Positions 1 to 10,643 are shown, counted from the stretch's first letter. The stretch is DNA of 64,000 bases from Fistulifera solaris (GCA_030295235.1 AP026134.1:1054001-1118000), one strand, 5' to 3'. Made by a program: numbers and translations. Notes: generated by a model from the letters alone, not told the origin.

Positions 1-217
1 GGGATGCTGGTGTTGTCTACAGCTCTTTTCTATGACTTGGATCCCACTGCCGGCCTCCTTTTACTCCCCTACCTGTGCATGGGTGATGGTAGCCACGGCG
101 CTGAACTTTGAAATCTATCGTCTAAACCAAAAGTAAAAGGCACTCGAAACAGTTATTGCATTCTTTCTATTGCACACGGATTAGGTAAACTAAGTAAGCT
201 TGCATCGTGTCTGTAGA
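1..217. other. Left-edge non-coding stretch
   Basis: No open frame or recognisable signal was found. It is presumably the 3' flank of the nucleoporin-like gene, whose stop codon lies at the inner border. Confidence 0.4.
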
Positions 218-3200
218 TTATTCGCAAACACTACTTTCTACGCCTGCCGCGCTTCGAAGCAATCGCTGCATTTTGGGGGCAATATCGGAGCCAGAAGGAT
301 CGAGAGAACCGAGAACCATGTTTTCGATCCGGGGGTTGCGGAACGAAATACGTTCCAGATCGTCAGACTGATCATCATCAACCAACTCTAATAGTTGCCC
401 GAACACCGTATCAGAAAATACCTTTTCGCGAAGCGTGCTATCAAAAATATCAACTTGCTGATTCAGTAGCCTTCGCCATGCTGCTTCGTTGGATACAATA
501 GATTTGCACCAAACGGATGTAGCTTTCTCTTCCATTTCAGAAATACTTTCAAAAGCTGTTGCGATGGCCAGTCCAATCATGCATGCATGGGCCTTATCGG
601 CCGAGTCATTAACCTGGTCTACTTTTTGCAGAGCAACCTGAAGCAATCGATGCGGTGGCTGAAGTGGATTCTCGGTGTCCCCCATCAGCTCCTTCTGAGC
701 CATAACCAGCTCCCTTTTCTTCTCAATATTGCGATGAAGTTTCATGGATTCATCTGCCTGTACAAGAGACTCCATCATCACAATTCTGTTACTCAGATTG
801 GCAGCACTCAACGTATTTAAGGTGTCCGACAGTGCAGCATTTCCTCCACTGATCTTCTGCAGTAACGAAGCAGTGGCCGAGCTGTAGTCCTTGTTCTGAA
901 TGTCATTTATCCATTTATAGGGAGCAAGGGCTGTCTCATTCTTCATCCAGTGCGCGAGAGCTTTAGGACAGTATTTGCCATACCTCAGCGTATGACCGAA
1001 AAGGCGGCGGTCAATAAACCATTTCAAAACTCCTGATCCAAAGAACAAATTTGTTGTCTTGTCCACTTGTGCAGAATTTGCTTCAAATAAAGGCTCTAAA
1101 GCAAAACTTGCACCATCGCCTCTCTGCTCATGGTCGTAAACAATCTCACATAGTCCATCGATGTAGATATGTGCCACGCACAGTTCGAACAAGAACAGAT
1201 CGTTTTTCCATGTGTTAATGCGGCGTAGTAAGGAGAAGGCCTCTTTCAGTGCTTCGGTGTAAGAAGACCTTGTATCGTCATTCGGAAAAGCCATCAGGTT
1301 ATCCAAGCAAGTTTGAAGCCAAAATTGTACAATGGATTGGGCGACAATAGACGAAGCGACAGAATGAGACCCCCAGAATAATACCTGACGCTTCAGAATA
1401 TTCTGTAACGAAGGGCGACTGGTCCAAACGGGGACATCAGTCAAGGATTGTACCTGAGGAAGCACGTTAGGTGTAACATCGTAGGTCGCGTTCGCACGCT
1501 CGGCACGGAACGCCAATGCTGCATCGATTCCTTCGCAGCACCATCGCAGAAATGATTCTTGCCGATCTTGTCCTCCACCAGTCAAACAAATTTCCTGCAA
1601 CTCCTCAAGCCATTCTGCAACACTACCTGCTCTTAGCTCCTTTATTTGATCTCGTTCCCATCCAATGGTGTGCTTCGAGGCGATCACTTGCAAAGCGCTG
1701 GCTTCTTGTCCCATGGCAAGTAACTGCCAGCGACATAGAGCGGAAAGATCACGATAGCGTGCAGTTTGCTGTAAGAACTCAATAAGCGCAAGATGCAACT
1801 CGACAGGCCGTGATGGCGATGTAATGATTTCCCGCTGTTCTTGCAACAACTGTTTTGAGAAGGACATGACTGCTTGTTCGAGATCACCGACACTCGCATC
1901 GAGAAGTGACGGCGGTAAGCGAGGTACCTGGTCCGGGTGACTATAATTTTCCCAAAAAGCTGCCTTAAGATGCATTTGCAACGTTTTGCCTTGAATTCGG
2001 TTGCCACCAGAAGATGAGCTTTTGATAGTTTCATCGCGCAAGGTAAAGCGTAAACCGATCCCGGTAGCATCCCAAACAATGATGCCGTACTTGACCCAAT
2101 CTTTGGTAAGCGTTTCGGGTAGAATGGTAGCGACTGTTCCAGGAACGTGCACATCCAATTCGTGGACACGATCACCACTCAACGCTAGGACAACGGTAGT
2201 TCGACCTGCTTGTCCCACCCCCAATCGTACTCGTCCAGGATCCACATGGGTCGATACGATGGTGTAGGCAATATTGTTTTCGGCAACTTCCAGTCCAGCA
2301 ACTTGAGCCTCCTGCGCAGGATCCACAAAACGATTGAGCCGTTGCATCACTTGGAGCTCTCCGTCGAGAAATCGAGCCCAATACAAGCGCGAGTTCTCAT
2401 GATCGGAAACCACCAAGAAGAGCATGTGCAACGCCTTTCCTTGATATGCCGCTTGAATGACTTTGAGCATTGAAATTCCGCTCGCGTTTTCTTGCGCCTG
2501 GTAGACGGGCCACAGCTGGAGTACCTCTCGGCATTCGAACAACACGCGGCGGGACTCGGTATGATTCATGGTCCATTCCAAGACAGAACCGTCGGCAAAT
2601 ACAACTTGAAACGTTCGATCGGTACAAGGACACACCGCCACAACCGCTTCCGAGGGTGGCGGCAATGTTGAAGAAGAAGTCCATAACGGAAAGAACGAAG
2701 ATCTCTTCTCCTCTTGTACAAGTTGCGCATGAATACTCATGGGGATGGTAGTCTGTGACACCCAATAGACGTGTCCCTGTGATGTTCCTACCCAAATACG
2801 AGGAGCCTGTCCTGCCGCAACTTGGAGGGTTGTAATAGAATCACCCTCTGGCAAAGGAATCGAAGTATAGGTAGCGGGTTGTTGACGTTGTTTTAAGGAA
2901 CGCGCATCGAGTTGCCACACTAGGAAATCTCCATTATCTTTGTTTACAGCATACACAAAGGCAGCTCGGGGAGATTGTGGGTCGGTGTGTAACTTGACAA
3001 TGGTTTTGTCGTACGCTAGTTTTGGGTGCACTAAAGAAAGGGTAGCCAGAGAGAGCTTTTGATCCCCAAGAGTTGCCTTCGGCGGAGCGTACCAGACTTT
3101 TAATTCCGTAGATAAAACAAGGCAGTTCCAGCGCAATCTTGCAGCTCCTGCAATGTAATAACTGTCCTCGGATAAAATACTTTCCGGCAAAGGGAAACAA

Positions 3201-3409
3201 CATCCATCGACCAAGGCAAATCCGCGGTCGGTGTTTGAATGTTGCGATGGGTTTCTGTTCCCTGCAGCATTCCAGGCGAAGATAGAGCCATTTCTATTCT
3301 TTTTTCGTGCAGCGTTTTTTGTGGGGGAAGGTTTGTTCGACAACGTTATTGACCCCACTGCTATCCTTTCGACCTTCACACCATCATTAAACTCCGTATT
3401 TCTTTTCAT
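218..3409 (-). CDS. Nup133-like nuclear pore protein
   Basis: Single open frame of about 1063 residues from the ATG at 3409; the frame is open further upstream but without an ATG. The N-terminal half (roughly residues 60-480) has short beta-rich segments such as GAARLRWNCLVLSTELKVW and DSITTLQVAAGQAPRIWVG, which resemble blades of a WD-type beta-propeller. The C-terminal half is almost wholly alpha-helical with long amphipathic stretches. This propeller-plus-helical-stack layout and length fit the Nup133/Nup155 class of scaffold nucleoporins in the Y-complex of the nuclear pore. Assignment to Nup133 rather than Nup155 is by general resemblance only. The gene diverges from the secretory gene starting at 3755. 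Confidence 0.62.
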   Translation of the reverse strand: MKRNTEFNDGVKVERIAVGSITLSNKPSPTKNAARKKNRNGSIFAWNAAGNRNPSQHSNTDRGFALVDGCCFPLPESILSEDSYYIAGAARLRWNCLVLSTELKVWYAPPKATLGDQKLSLATLSLVHPKLAYDKTIVKLHTDPQSPRAAFVYAVNKDNGDFLVWQLDARSLKQRQQPATYTSIPLPEGDSITTLQVAAGQAPRIWVGTSQGHVYWVSQTTIPMSIHAQLVQEEKRSSFFPLWTSSSTLPPPSEAVVAVCPCTDRTFQVVFADGSVLEWTMNHTESRRVLFECREVLQLWPVYQAQENASGISMLKVIQAAYQGKALHMLFLVVSDHENSRLYWARFLDGELQVMQRLNRFVDPAQEAQVAGLEVAENNIAYTIVSTHVDPGRVRLGVGQAGRTTVVLALSGDRVHELDVHVPGTVATILPETLTKDWVKYGIIVWDATGIGLRFTLRDETIKSSSSGGNRIQGKTLQMHLKAAFWENYSHPDQVPRLPPSLLDASVGDLEQAVMSFSKQLLQEQREIITSPSRPVELHLALIEFLQQTARYRDLSALCRWQLLAMGQEASALQVIASKHTIGWERDQIKELRAGSVAEWLEELQEICLTGGGQDRQESFLRWCCEGIDAALAFRAERANATYDVTPNVLPQVQSLTDVPVWTSRPSLQNILKRQVLFWGSHSVASSIVAQSIVQFWLQTCLDNLMAFPNDDTRSSYTEALKEAFSLLRRINTWKNDLFLFELCVAHIYIDGLCEIVYDHEQRGDGASFALEPLFEANSAQVDKTTNLFFGSGVLKWFIDRRLFGHTLRYGKYCPKALAHWMKNETALAPYKWINDIQNKDYSSATASLLQKISGGNAALSDTLNTLSAANLSNRIVMMESLVQADESMKLHRNIEKKRELVMAQKELMGDTENPLQPPHRLLQVALQKVDQVNDSADKAHACMIGLAIATAFESISEMEEKATSVWCKSIVSNEAAWRRLLNQQVDIFDSTLREKVFSDTVFGQLLELVDDDQSDDLERISFRNPRIENMVLGSLDPSGSDIAPKMQRLLRSAAGVESSVCE

Positions 3410-3754
3410 GGTGGTCGTTGCTCCAGTGCGTGCTCTTGGCTCGCTTGGATCTGTTTTTTCTCTTAAATTTTCAAGTACCGCAAAGGCTTCCAAGCAACTA
3501 AATACGGTACTGCATTAAGAGCAACACCTGGTAGCAGGTGCGGTACCGGTACCGCACCGGTACCGCATGCGAAAATATGAACTTGCATTTTTATTGAACA
3601 TTCGTTGGCTTTTCTCGTCACGTGCATCAACTTCTTTACCATCATCTAGTCATGAAACTCGACTAATACACGGCTTTTTGTCGTCAAAAATCTGTCTTGA
3701 TCGTGCTTCTCTTGTTGCGTTGAACACTGCTCAGAGAACACAATTCCTGCAAAA
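3410..3754. promoter_or_regulatory. Shared 345-bp head-to-head promoter gap
   Basis: This gap separates the two divergent starts (3409 minus, 3755 plus), so it should hold both promoters. It contains a GC-rich nested palindrome at 3540-3566 built from repeated GGTACC/ACCGGT units. A related cluster occurs at 46313-46337. No TATA box was recognised. Confidence 0.4.
3540..3566. repeat. Nested KpnI-like palindrome cluster
   Basis: GCGGTACC, CGGTACCGCACCGG and TACCGC units overlap so that the block reads nearly the same on both strands. It could pair into a hairpin or present several copies of one dimeric binding site. It lies roughly midway between two divergent genes. Confidence 0.5.
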
Positions 3755-5233
3755 ATGGCCCTGCGAACGATACTTGCTTATTTGTTGCTGTTCACGCATT
3801 CCTCCACGGCGGGTCCGTTTGGCGTTTCAAACAACAAACAAACTTCTCTTCTAGCAGATTCAAAAACGAATGTACCGCAACCTTCCTTACACGCACCTTT
3901 CTCTGTGGTATCGACCATTGTTTTGACGCAAAGGACGAATGGTGCCGACGGCATTTTGGCTCCAACGACAGTTTCATGGGATATTCAGTCGGGTTGTATG
4001 CTCGTACCGAACGGAGACGCTCGTGAAGCTCCTTTATGGTGTGGACGCGCCCAGTGGTCACCACAAAGTCTGCCGCTCTGGAATACACTGGCGTTACTCA
4101 GCGATTTGCTCGTTGTGGTCGTCGAATCGCCCGACACGACACCCGATCTTCCATCCGACTGTATTCTGGCATTCGTGGATGGCTTGCGACAACGCGTGCA
4201 TGCGGCAGGATTACCGAAGGGAAGATTGATCATACTGCGGAATCATCTGGCGACACCGGAAGAAGTAGCAGAATGGAAGGAACATTTAGACACATCACTG
4301 GGACTTTCTTCTTCCTTGTCAACGGATTTGCTGCAACTTTTCTTTGTTTCCTCGGGAAACTCGTTTCAAGAAGCATTAAAAGATACAACATGGGATGCTG
4401 TGCAAACGCAAGGTGTTTGTGCAATTTTGAGAAATGACGTGGAAGCATTTGCCCCTTTATTGCAGCGAGTCTTTCATTCCAAAGGTGGTCTGCAAGAAGC
4501 GAACGTGTTGGAAAAGCAGGTATCAAGATCACTCTTTCCCCCGAGGTTAATGAAAGAAATTGAACTCACGCCGTTTGATTTGGGAGTGCGCGAAAGTGCT
4601 ATGGCTGCTTTGCAAATAGTACAATCGACACAAGAACAGGCATGTCTCGATTCGGAGAAAAATCTGCTCGATTTTTCGTCTTTGGTAGACCCCCTTTTGG
4701 ATGATTTTGCTCAAAATTTGAATCTACTCTCATCACCACAAGCCCAACGAGTCACTGAAGGGCAAATACGCGAGAGAGTAGTACATCTTTACGAAAAACA
4801 CCTGCAATCGTTAAGGGACTATTTTGGCACGATGTACGAAGATCTACTCGATGAAAACTTACAAAAGCCTGCTCACTGGCCGGAATTTGCCAGAATTGTG
4901 AAGAGCGCTTTCTTAGAACGCGCAACAGATGCTGTTCCACAAAAGGCGCGAGAAAATGGGATCTTCCACTACTGGCAATTGGACTACAGCAAAGCCTCGG
5001 AGGGCCTGTTGCAGGACATGACGGAAATCACAGAATTCAGGAGACAAGATGACGAAGAGCTACTACTCGGAGTAGAACCAGAGGAACGTCGAATTCCAAA
5101 ATGGGCCGAGCAACTTGGTGCCCGAGCGTTAATGTTGGGAGTGAACTACTTGCAAGGATGGCTAGCCTTACAGGGACTTCGACAGGCCGCGTTGGAGCGC
5201 GAGCGAAATTTACCAAAATTTCCATTGTTTTAG
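3755..5233 (+). CDS. Secretory-pathway protein of unknown function
   Basis: 492-residue intact frame with an ATG start. The first ~20 residues (MALRTILAYLLLFTHSSTAG) form a clear signal peptide ending at an S-S-T-A-G cleavage-type site, so the protein enters the ER and may go on to the plastid or endomembrane system; the following residues GPF are not a canonical A-F plastid motif. A hydrophobic stretch (LLSDLLVVVVESPD) lies near residues 110-130 in a region that loosely recalls a degenerate GTPase core. The C-terminal third is helical and charged (RIPKWAEQLGARALMLGVNYLQ). I do not recognise the family. Confidence 0.7.
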   Translation: MALRTILAYLLLFTHSSTAGPFGVSNNKQTSLLADSKTNVPQPSLHAPFSVVSTIVLTQRTNGADGILAPTTVSWDIQSGCMLVPNGDAREAPLWCGRAQWSPQSLPLWNTLALLSDLLVVVVESPDTTPDLPSDCILAFVDGLRQRVHAAGLPKGRLIILRNHLATPEEVAEWKEHLDTSLGLSSSLSTDLLQLFFVSSGNSFQEALKDTTWDAVQTQGVCAILRNDVEAFAPLLQRVFHSKGGLQEANVLEKQVSRSLFPPRLMKEIELTPFDLGVRESAMAALQIVQSTQEQACLDSEKNLLDFSSLVDPLLDDFAQNLNLLSSPQAQRVTEGQIRERVVHLYEKHLQSLRDYFGTMYEDLLDENLQKPAHWPEFARIVKSAFLERATDAVPQKARENGIFHYWQLDYSKASEGLLQDMTEITEFRRQDDEELLLGVEPEERRIPKWAEQLGARALMLGVNYLQGWLALQGLRQAALERERNLPKFPLF

Positions 5234-5355
5234 AAACTTTTCTGTTTATTAGCGTATTCCAGTTGTGGAGTGTGAATTACAAATTACATTTACATGGTGT
5301 CACTTAGAGATGCGATACAGCATTGTTGTGAAGAAGCACTACCGATCTTGTCACC

Positions 5356-6476
5356 CTATCTCATCAACAGATCATCACGATCCTCAAATGGCTGGAAAGC
5401 GTAGGATCCAGAAGGATCACGATGATGAATCTGACCTGCCCGAGATGGGGGTTTTACATTCGGCACTTGTTGGGTGTCAGCAATGTTGACTTCGTCCATG
5501 TGCCGGATTTGGCGAGGTCGTTTTTGAGACGACCGAAACTGCTCACTCCTACGCGGACCCGGTGGTATCCAGTAATCAAGAATATTGTAGCCCAAGCAAA
5601 AACAAGCTTCGTGAGCCCCGGTGCTGGGGTCATTCTCTTCCGACAAGGAGTTGTCTGTTTGCGAAAGTCGTCGATCACGCATGTGCTCAGGTCGTCGATC
5701 CGACATCATGGTTCCATTACCAGTACCTCGGCGAGGGTTGGCCATCCTTCGACTGTACGGTCGTTGTTGTGTCTCCACAGTATCATGCGGGGTGACACCG
5801 CAGTCATAAAGAGGGAATTCCGCCTGGCATTTTTCTTCCGCCGGATGTTCATTGGTCGACATGGCCCCTCGGTGAGAATACCTCGATCGAGAGCGCTGAC
5901 TTTCGTGACGAGCTAAATTCTGGGGAAGACAATGAACATCTCCAGCCGATATATTTCCGGTCGAATCCAGTCGATAAATGGTTTGGTCTTTGGTGGTGGG
6001 ACACGAGCTGCTAGTGGCCGTGGCCAGAGTAATATCATCTTTCTCAACAGCATAAGCGAAATCACGAGACTCAGCATGACCGAGCACCATCAACTCTGGT
6101 TTTCGTTCCGGACGAACCTCAAGACCGTGGTCCAGTTTCTCTAATTGAAGCAGCATGGATCGCTGCCAAGGTTGCGTCAAGTCAATGTTGATACCTCGGT
6201 TTTTGACAACGGATGCGTACGAATATCGATTTTTGTTGTGATTCCCATGAGGGGCGGCTGTATAGTCTTTGTGATCCGACTTGCTCTTTTCAAATCGCTT
6301 GGATTGGAATCGGTTGTGTGAAAAGAGGGTTCCTCTTCAAAGGCATCCGTTTCATCTTCCATTGTACCGAGGGCTGTCATGGATGCTGTAGTATCATGAT
6401 CGCTATCGAGACTGTGAATAACAGCATGATCGTCCATTATTTCCATAGAAACAGCTTCTGCACTTGTGTGTTTCAT
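5356..6476 (-). CDS. Unknown polar protein, split by one missing base
   Basis: Two overlapping frames on the minus strand: residues 1-~97 from the ATG at 6476, and the remainder in the next frame down to 5356. The T-run at 6200-6204 (AAAAA on the coding strand) appears one base short. Adding one base joins the frames and reads through SKNRGINIDLTQPWQRSML without a stop, which looks like natural sequence. The N-terminus is acidic (many D/E, with MEDETDAFEEE). The C-terminal half is rich in R, S, H and P (RSRSRYSHRG, RRMANPRRGTG). It is probably a disordered regulatory or nuclear protein; I recognise no domain. Confidence 0.55.
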
Positions 6477-7196
6477 TGTTACGTGTCAGTGAGTGCAACA
6501 GGCAATACTATTTTAATAAAACCTCGGAACGAATCAAGAAGAAAGGACGAGTTGTGACATCCGTTGTGAAAATAATGGCATGTCATCAAACGAATTCGGC
6601 ATGACCGCAGTCAACGCATGATGTTATAAAAATAAATCATCTTCCGCTGTAAGTTTCACTCGTTCTTTCTGGTGCGTTGAGGCGTTGTGGGATTGCATAG
6701 TAATTAATAAATCAACATTTAGACGCTTGTTATTCGCGCACCTCGTGCCGTCACGGTGATGTTTCGTTGCGAATGAATTGCAAGTGCAAGGCGGTTTAAT
6801 TATTCGAGTTGGGCGAGAAAATCTTCCGTGCACTGGTTCTGTCGGTTAAACAACGGGCGAACGGAAATAACACTATAGGGGAAAATCTTACTATCTTGAA
6901 ATAAGAAGTAGGAGAATCTTTTCTCCGACTCAACCAGTTTTCAGTCGCGAAAACGTCCGACCGCAATTTTTTCAACCAAGTGCTGGAAACAGCGATAAAA
7001 TTCTGCCTCATCATGGACGCTACGTAGAATCCTGTACTGGGAGGCAGAATTTTAACGTCCTTCCCTGTGCAGCGACTAAATGAGATTATTTAGTCACGAG
7101 TCCTATTTTCGTTGAAAGTTGTTTGATGCCGTCTGGTCAACTCAACAATATTATTGATTGCTGACATATGATTTCTATGACTTGTATCAGTAGAAG
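6477..7196. other. 720-bp intergenic gap
   Basis: It lies between two divergent genes and is AT-rich with several TTTA/ATAA stretches. It should contain both promoters. No RNA gene or repeat was recognised. Confidence 0.35.
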
Positions 7197-8764
7197 ATGA
7201 TGAATGCTCCCACATCCATTGTTACACGCTCCGCAGTGATGGCGTCGCTCATTCTGTTGGCCCTTTTACTACACTCAAACGCCCTCCCATTGCGACCGAT
7301 ACGCGGCATACGACAAACGCTGAGAAATCGTGTCTACCGTCCCGTCAAACAAATACTCTGGCCCAATACACTCTCCGATCTTTCCCGAGTAGAGCCGCTT
7401 CCGCCCGGTCCACTGGGCTGTCCTATTCGCGGTCTCAATACACGTTTGTCAAGTCCCTCGTTCGGGCCCGGTCTGTTGTTTTATCAAGTCTCCAAGAAAG
7501 TCAAACATGCGCGAGTCTTCAAGATTTTTAGTCAACGAAAAGGTATAGCCATCGTGTCGGGCTATCAGAATACCAAAACGGTCTTATCACAAGAATTCTC
7601 GGCCGTCGTTCCTCAATCGGTTCCATTTACTGCCAAAATTGTAGGAACTCACTCGTTGCGATGTGCCGACAATAAGCAACGACACGGTGAGTTACGGCAA
7701 TTGGTAGGAGCCGCTGTGCAATCCAACCGTGTGCGGGACATGGTCCCGGCCTTGCAACACATTGCCGAGTCTGTTCTCGAGCAACAGTCTTCTACTATGC
7801 AAATGGAAGATGTGTGTACCAGTTTTGCTTTGGACGTTGCGTGGAGACTCATCATTGGCTTACAAGACATGAATCAAACTTCAAGCTTTCGATATCATGT
7901 GAAAGCTTGGTTGAAGGGGATTTATCCAGGAGCGAACGACGATTGGCAGACATCCCGACAATTTCTGGTCGAGCAAATTGAGAAGAAGTTTCAATACTTG
8001 GAACAAAATGGACCCGATGAATCCACAGTGAGTGGTATGTTGTTTGCAACGGAAGAAAATGAAAGGAAAGCCACCAAGGAAGAAATCATTGATAATATTT
8101 TATTGTTGATCTTGGCAGGAACCGAAACATCCGCGGCAACTTTGACCAATTGCATGCTTCTTGTCGGCCTGCGACCGGATGCATGGCAAAAGGTGGTGCA
8201 AGAGCAGCAACAATGGATCAGAAAACATGGTCCTCAACTTTCGTACGAGGCTTTGGAGAACCATTGTCGCTACACGGACGGTGTTGTTCGTGAATCACTG
8301 CGAATCAAACCCACGACGGGCGGTTCCATGCGTGGAACGGCTTCCACAATTGTTGTCGATGGATATCAGATTCCTGCCGGCTGGGGGATTACGTACGATC
8401 GATATTTGACGCACCTGTTGGATCCTATCTCTCGAGAAAAGACGATCTTCACATGGACGTTCGCCAGGGATTCCGACCGGAACGATGGCTGGATGAAGCT
8501 ACGCGGCCGGGTCAAGAGTTTCTTCCTTTCGGAGTAGGGCCACGATACTGTCTCGGGGCTGAGCTTGCCATGTGTGAGATGAAAGTTTTCTTATCAGTTC
8601 TAGCTAGACAGATGCCCACTTTTAACCTGATCTACCCTGCCGTGGACGAGAGAATACGGTGGCGCCAAAAAGCTATTATACCTATTCCTGAGAAGGGTGT
8701 TCTGATACGCCAAAGCAATTTGTCTTCGGCGCTTACAGCACAAGAAAAGGTAACGTCTCTTTGA
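7197..8764 (+). CDS. Cytochrome P450, split by one missing base
   Basis: Membrane-anchored haem monooxygenase. The N-terminus has a hydrophobic anchor (ASLILLALLLHSNA) followed by a proline-rich hinge (PLPPGPLGCPIRG). Diagnostic P450 motifs appear in order: I-helix AGTETSA, K-helix E-x-x-R (VRESLR), the region YDRYLTH, FRPERWL, and the haem-binding loop FGVGPRYCLGAE with the cysteine ligand. The first 446 codons and the last ~100 are in different frames. The AAAA run at 8437-8440 is one base short, and one extra A gives continuous ISREKDDLHMDVRQGFRPERW. The hinge and loop wording resembles CYP26/CYP120-type enzymes more than plastid CYP97, but the substrate is unknown. About 520 residues, the normal P450 length. 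Confidence 0.85.
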
Positions 8765-8915
8765 GCATGTTGCCTCTTTGAAAGATATATGATGAATGGA
8801 GACATCTTCAAGCAAAAGACACTGCCTGTTACATCCGATTGCAGAATACTCAGACACACAAACAATTAAATTAAGCTGTTCCTTATAGTTTCATCATACT
8901 CCATACTTGCTCCAA

Positions 8916-9586
8916 CTACTTCGCCTCCATACCTCGACGGATTTTCTCGGCTGTATCCGCATTACCATCCGGACCCATGGGATCTTTTGACGGATCTGGC
9001 TCAAAGATAACTTCGGGTGTTCCGACCATTTCCCACATGCGAACTTCTAAATAAGCATCTAAAGCCACCATTTCATCTTCTGCCATTTCAATTAACTCTT
9101 CCACTTGTCCCATGCGACAAGCATCTTCCACTGCCTCCGGATCATCCGGATTTGCCTTGGCTTGCGCAATTACGTAGTTGCACCATTTCGTCACATCAAT
9201 TCGATATTGGGCCGTACTAGGCATATCCGATGCTTCCATTTTATCCAAAAGTGCTTGAAACTTCTCTAGCATTACATTGTACCAATCTGGCTGCACAGCA
9301 AGGCCGACCTGTCAAAGAAAAACCAACAACAACTCGAAACGTAAGAAAAAAGGTAAAAGTATCTTTGGCGTTTTCATGCCTACTGTATTGCACGAAAAAC
9401 TAGCGACCGTCGATCAAAACTTACGTATCCTGTAGAAGTTTTGCCCTTATTAATGCCCGGAACGATTGATTCACGAGACGCCGCAACATCCGAAAACCGC
9501 TGTACCGTAATAACCGGAGGATTGCAGGGAAGTCTTCGGCAAATTGTCGCGCGCATCAGCGCCGGAAAAACTCGTCGACTCATCAT
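8916..9586 (-). CDS. NDUFA5: NDUFA5-like subunit of mitochondrial complex I
   Basis: Two exons: 9586-9425 and 9308-8916, with a 116-bp GTAAGT..ACAG intron (9309-9424). The spliced product is about 184 residues. The N-terminal ~35 residues (MMSRRVFPALMRATICRR) are a typical mitochondrial presequence. The splice creates STGYVGLAVQPDWYNVM, matching the T-T-G-[IL]-V-G-L-x-V-x-P start of the NDUFA5/B13 family, and RMGQVEELIEMAEDE matches its signature G-Q-V-E-E-L-I-E-x-A-x-D-E. The subunit sits in the matrix arm of NADH:ubiquinone oxidoreductase. Confidence 0.92.
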
Positions 9587-9822
9587 TCTTATTATTATTA
9601 TTCTATAAACACTTTATTGACGGAGCTACGAGCAAATACTTTGAACCAATGAGTGAGTGTATTGTTGTTACTATCCGCCTCAACCGCGTTATTGGCACTT
9701 TAGGCGTTGCGGTGTAATGCGAAGTGGTTTGGTGCGAGCGGTGGAAGGCCAGATCGTTTCGATTGTGACGTTGACAGTGACGTTGGCGTAGTGAGACTGT
9801 ATACCCAAAGTGTAAGCTTCAG

Positions 9823-9850
9823 TTCACCACGACTGCATTTCAGTCATGAG
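9823..9850 (-). repeat. CATGACTG/CAGTCATG palindrome, copy 1
   Basis: The minus strand reads CTCATGACTGAAATGCAGTC then GTGGTGAA. This is the best match to the copies at 35375 and 42002. It lies about 30 bp before the minisatellite. Confidence 0.65.
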
Positions 9851-9879
9851 TATCAAATTCCATTCATCCGTTTTGTAAC

Positions 9880-10131
9880 ATGTCCGACTATTGCAACATG
9901 TCCGACTATTGCAACATGTCCGACTATTGCAACATGTCCGACTATTGCAACATGTCCGACTATTGCAACATGTCCGACTATTGCAACATGTCCGACTATT
10001 GCAACATGTCCGACTATTGCAACATGTCCGACTATTGCAACATGTCCGACTATTGCAACATGTCCGACTATTGCAACATGTCCGACTATTGCAACATGTC
10101 CGACTATTGCAACATGTCCGACTATTGCACA
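9880..10131. repeat. 18-bp minisatellite, 14 perfect copies
   Basis: Unit ATGTCCGACTATTGCAAC repeated head to tail 14 times with no internal variation; only the last copy changes at its end (ACT-GCACA). Because 18 is a multiple of three, several frames stay open across the array, giving (TCPTIA)n, (MSDYCN)n and (QHVRLL)n on the plus strand and (RTCCNS)n on the minus strand. None has other coding support. It lies upstream of the small gene at 10243 and beyond the 5' end of NDUFA5, so it may sit in the shared promoter region. Confidence 0.97.
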
Positions 10132-10242
10132 CTGAATTCACAACTTGAGATGATTAATTTTCTTATTCATTTTATCAAAATCATCATTGTATCGAGGGAT
10201 TTTTATTGCTCTGTTATCTTTTCCACTCCATAATCCACATTC

Positions 10243-10643
10243 ATGCCATTGGTAAAGCTATTTGCTCACAGACATCTTATAAAGGTGGTGCTTTTGGCCA
10301 GCATTCAAAACAAACTTTGTGAAATATGGGGGACCACGCCCAACACAACAAAACTCATGTTGTTCCGCTGTGAAGATTGGACTGACGAAAGTTTTCAGGA
10401 GGATATTTATGTCAATATTTGGGCTTACGGTAAGAGGTGTCTGATTTTGCTCGCAATACAAGTGCTTCAAGGCTCACGAGCTTTGTATTACATTATGTAG
10501 GCAAGCCAGAGCACTCGGAAATGGTTCTGAATGGAATGAAAGATGTTCATAAAGCCTTTCGTGATCACAATTTAATCGCCAACATTCGATTGGAAACATA
10601 CGAAGGCAATCGTTACTTTCATTTACCACCAACTAAAGTCTAG
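10243..10643 (+). CDS. Small tautomerase-superfamily-like protein
   Basis: Two exons: 10243-10429 and 10501-10643, separated by a 71-bp GTAAGA..TGTAG intron in phase 1. The product is 109 residues. It begins M-P-L-V-K-L-F, so the mature N-terminus would be the proline that acts as the catalytic base in the 4-OT/CHMI/MIF tautomerase superfamily. Size and the alternating hydrophobic strands (TTKLMLFRCEDWTDE, EDIYVNIWAYGKPE, LIANIRLETYEG) also fit that fold. The assignment rests on Pro-1, length and general pattern, not a diagnostic motif. The gene is on the far side of the minisatellite from NDUFA5. Confidence 0.6.

Larger units (their letters stand above)
9587..10242. other. 656-bp divergent intergenic gap
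   Basis: It holds the minisatellite (9880-10131), one CATGACTG palindrome copy and a short TTATTATTATTA tract just upstream of NDUFA5. No gene is supported. Confidence 0.5.

Noticed and set aside
6168-6200. A 32-bp GT-AG intron in the gene at 5356-6476, and a similar 32-bp one near 16000
   Set aside because: Too short for a spliceosomal intron; a single base in an A run explains the first, and a lost base the second, without exotic splicing.
9880-10131. CRISPR array
   Set aside because: There are no unique spacers; units are directly contiguous, and this is a eukaryotic genome.
9707-10148. Several overlapping open frames through the 18-bp array, on both strands
   Set aside because: They exist only because the unit length is a multiple of three; no start context, domain or conservation supports a protein.
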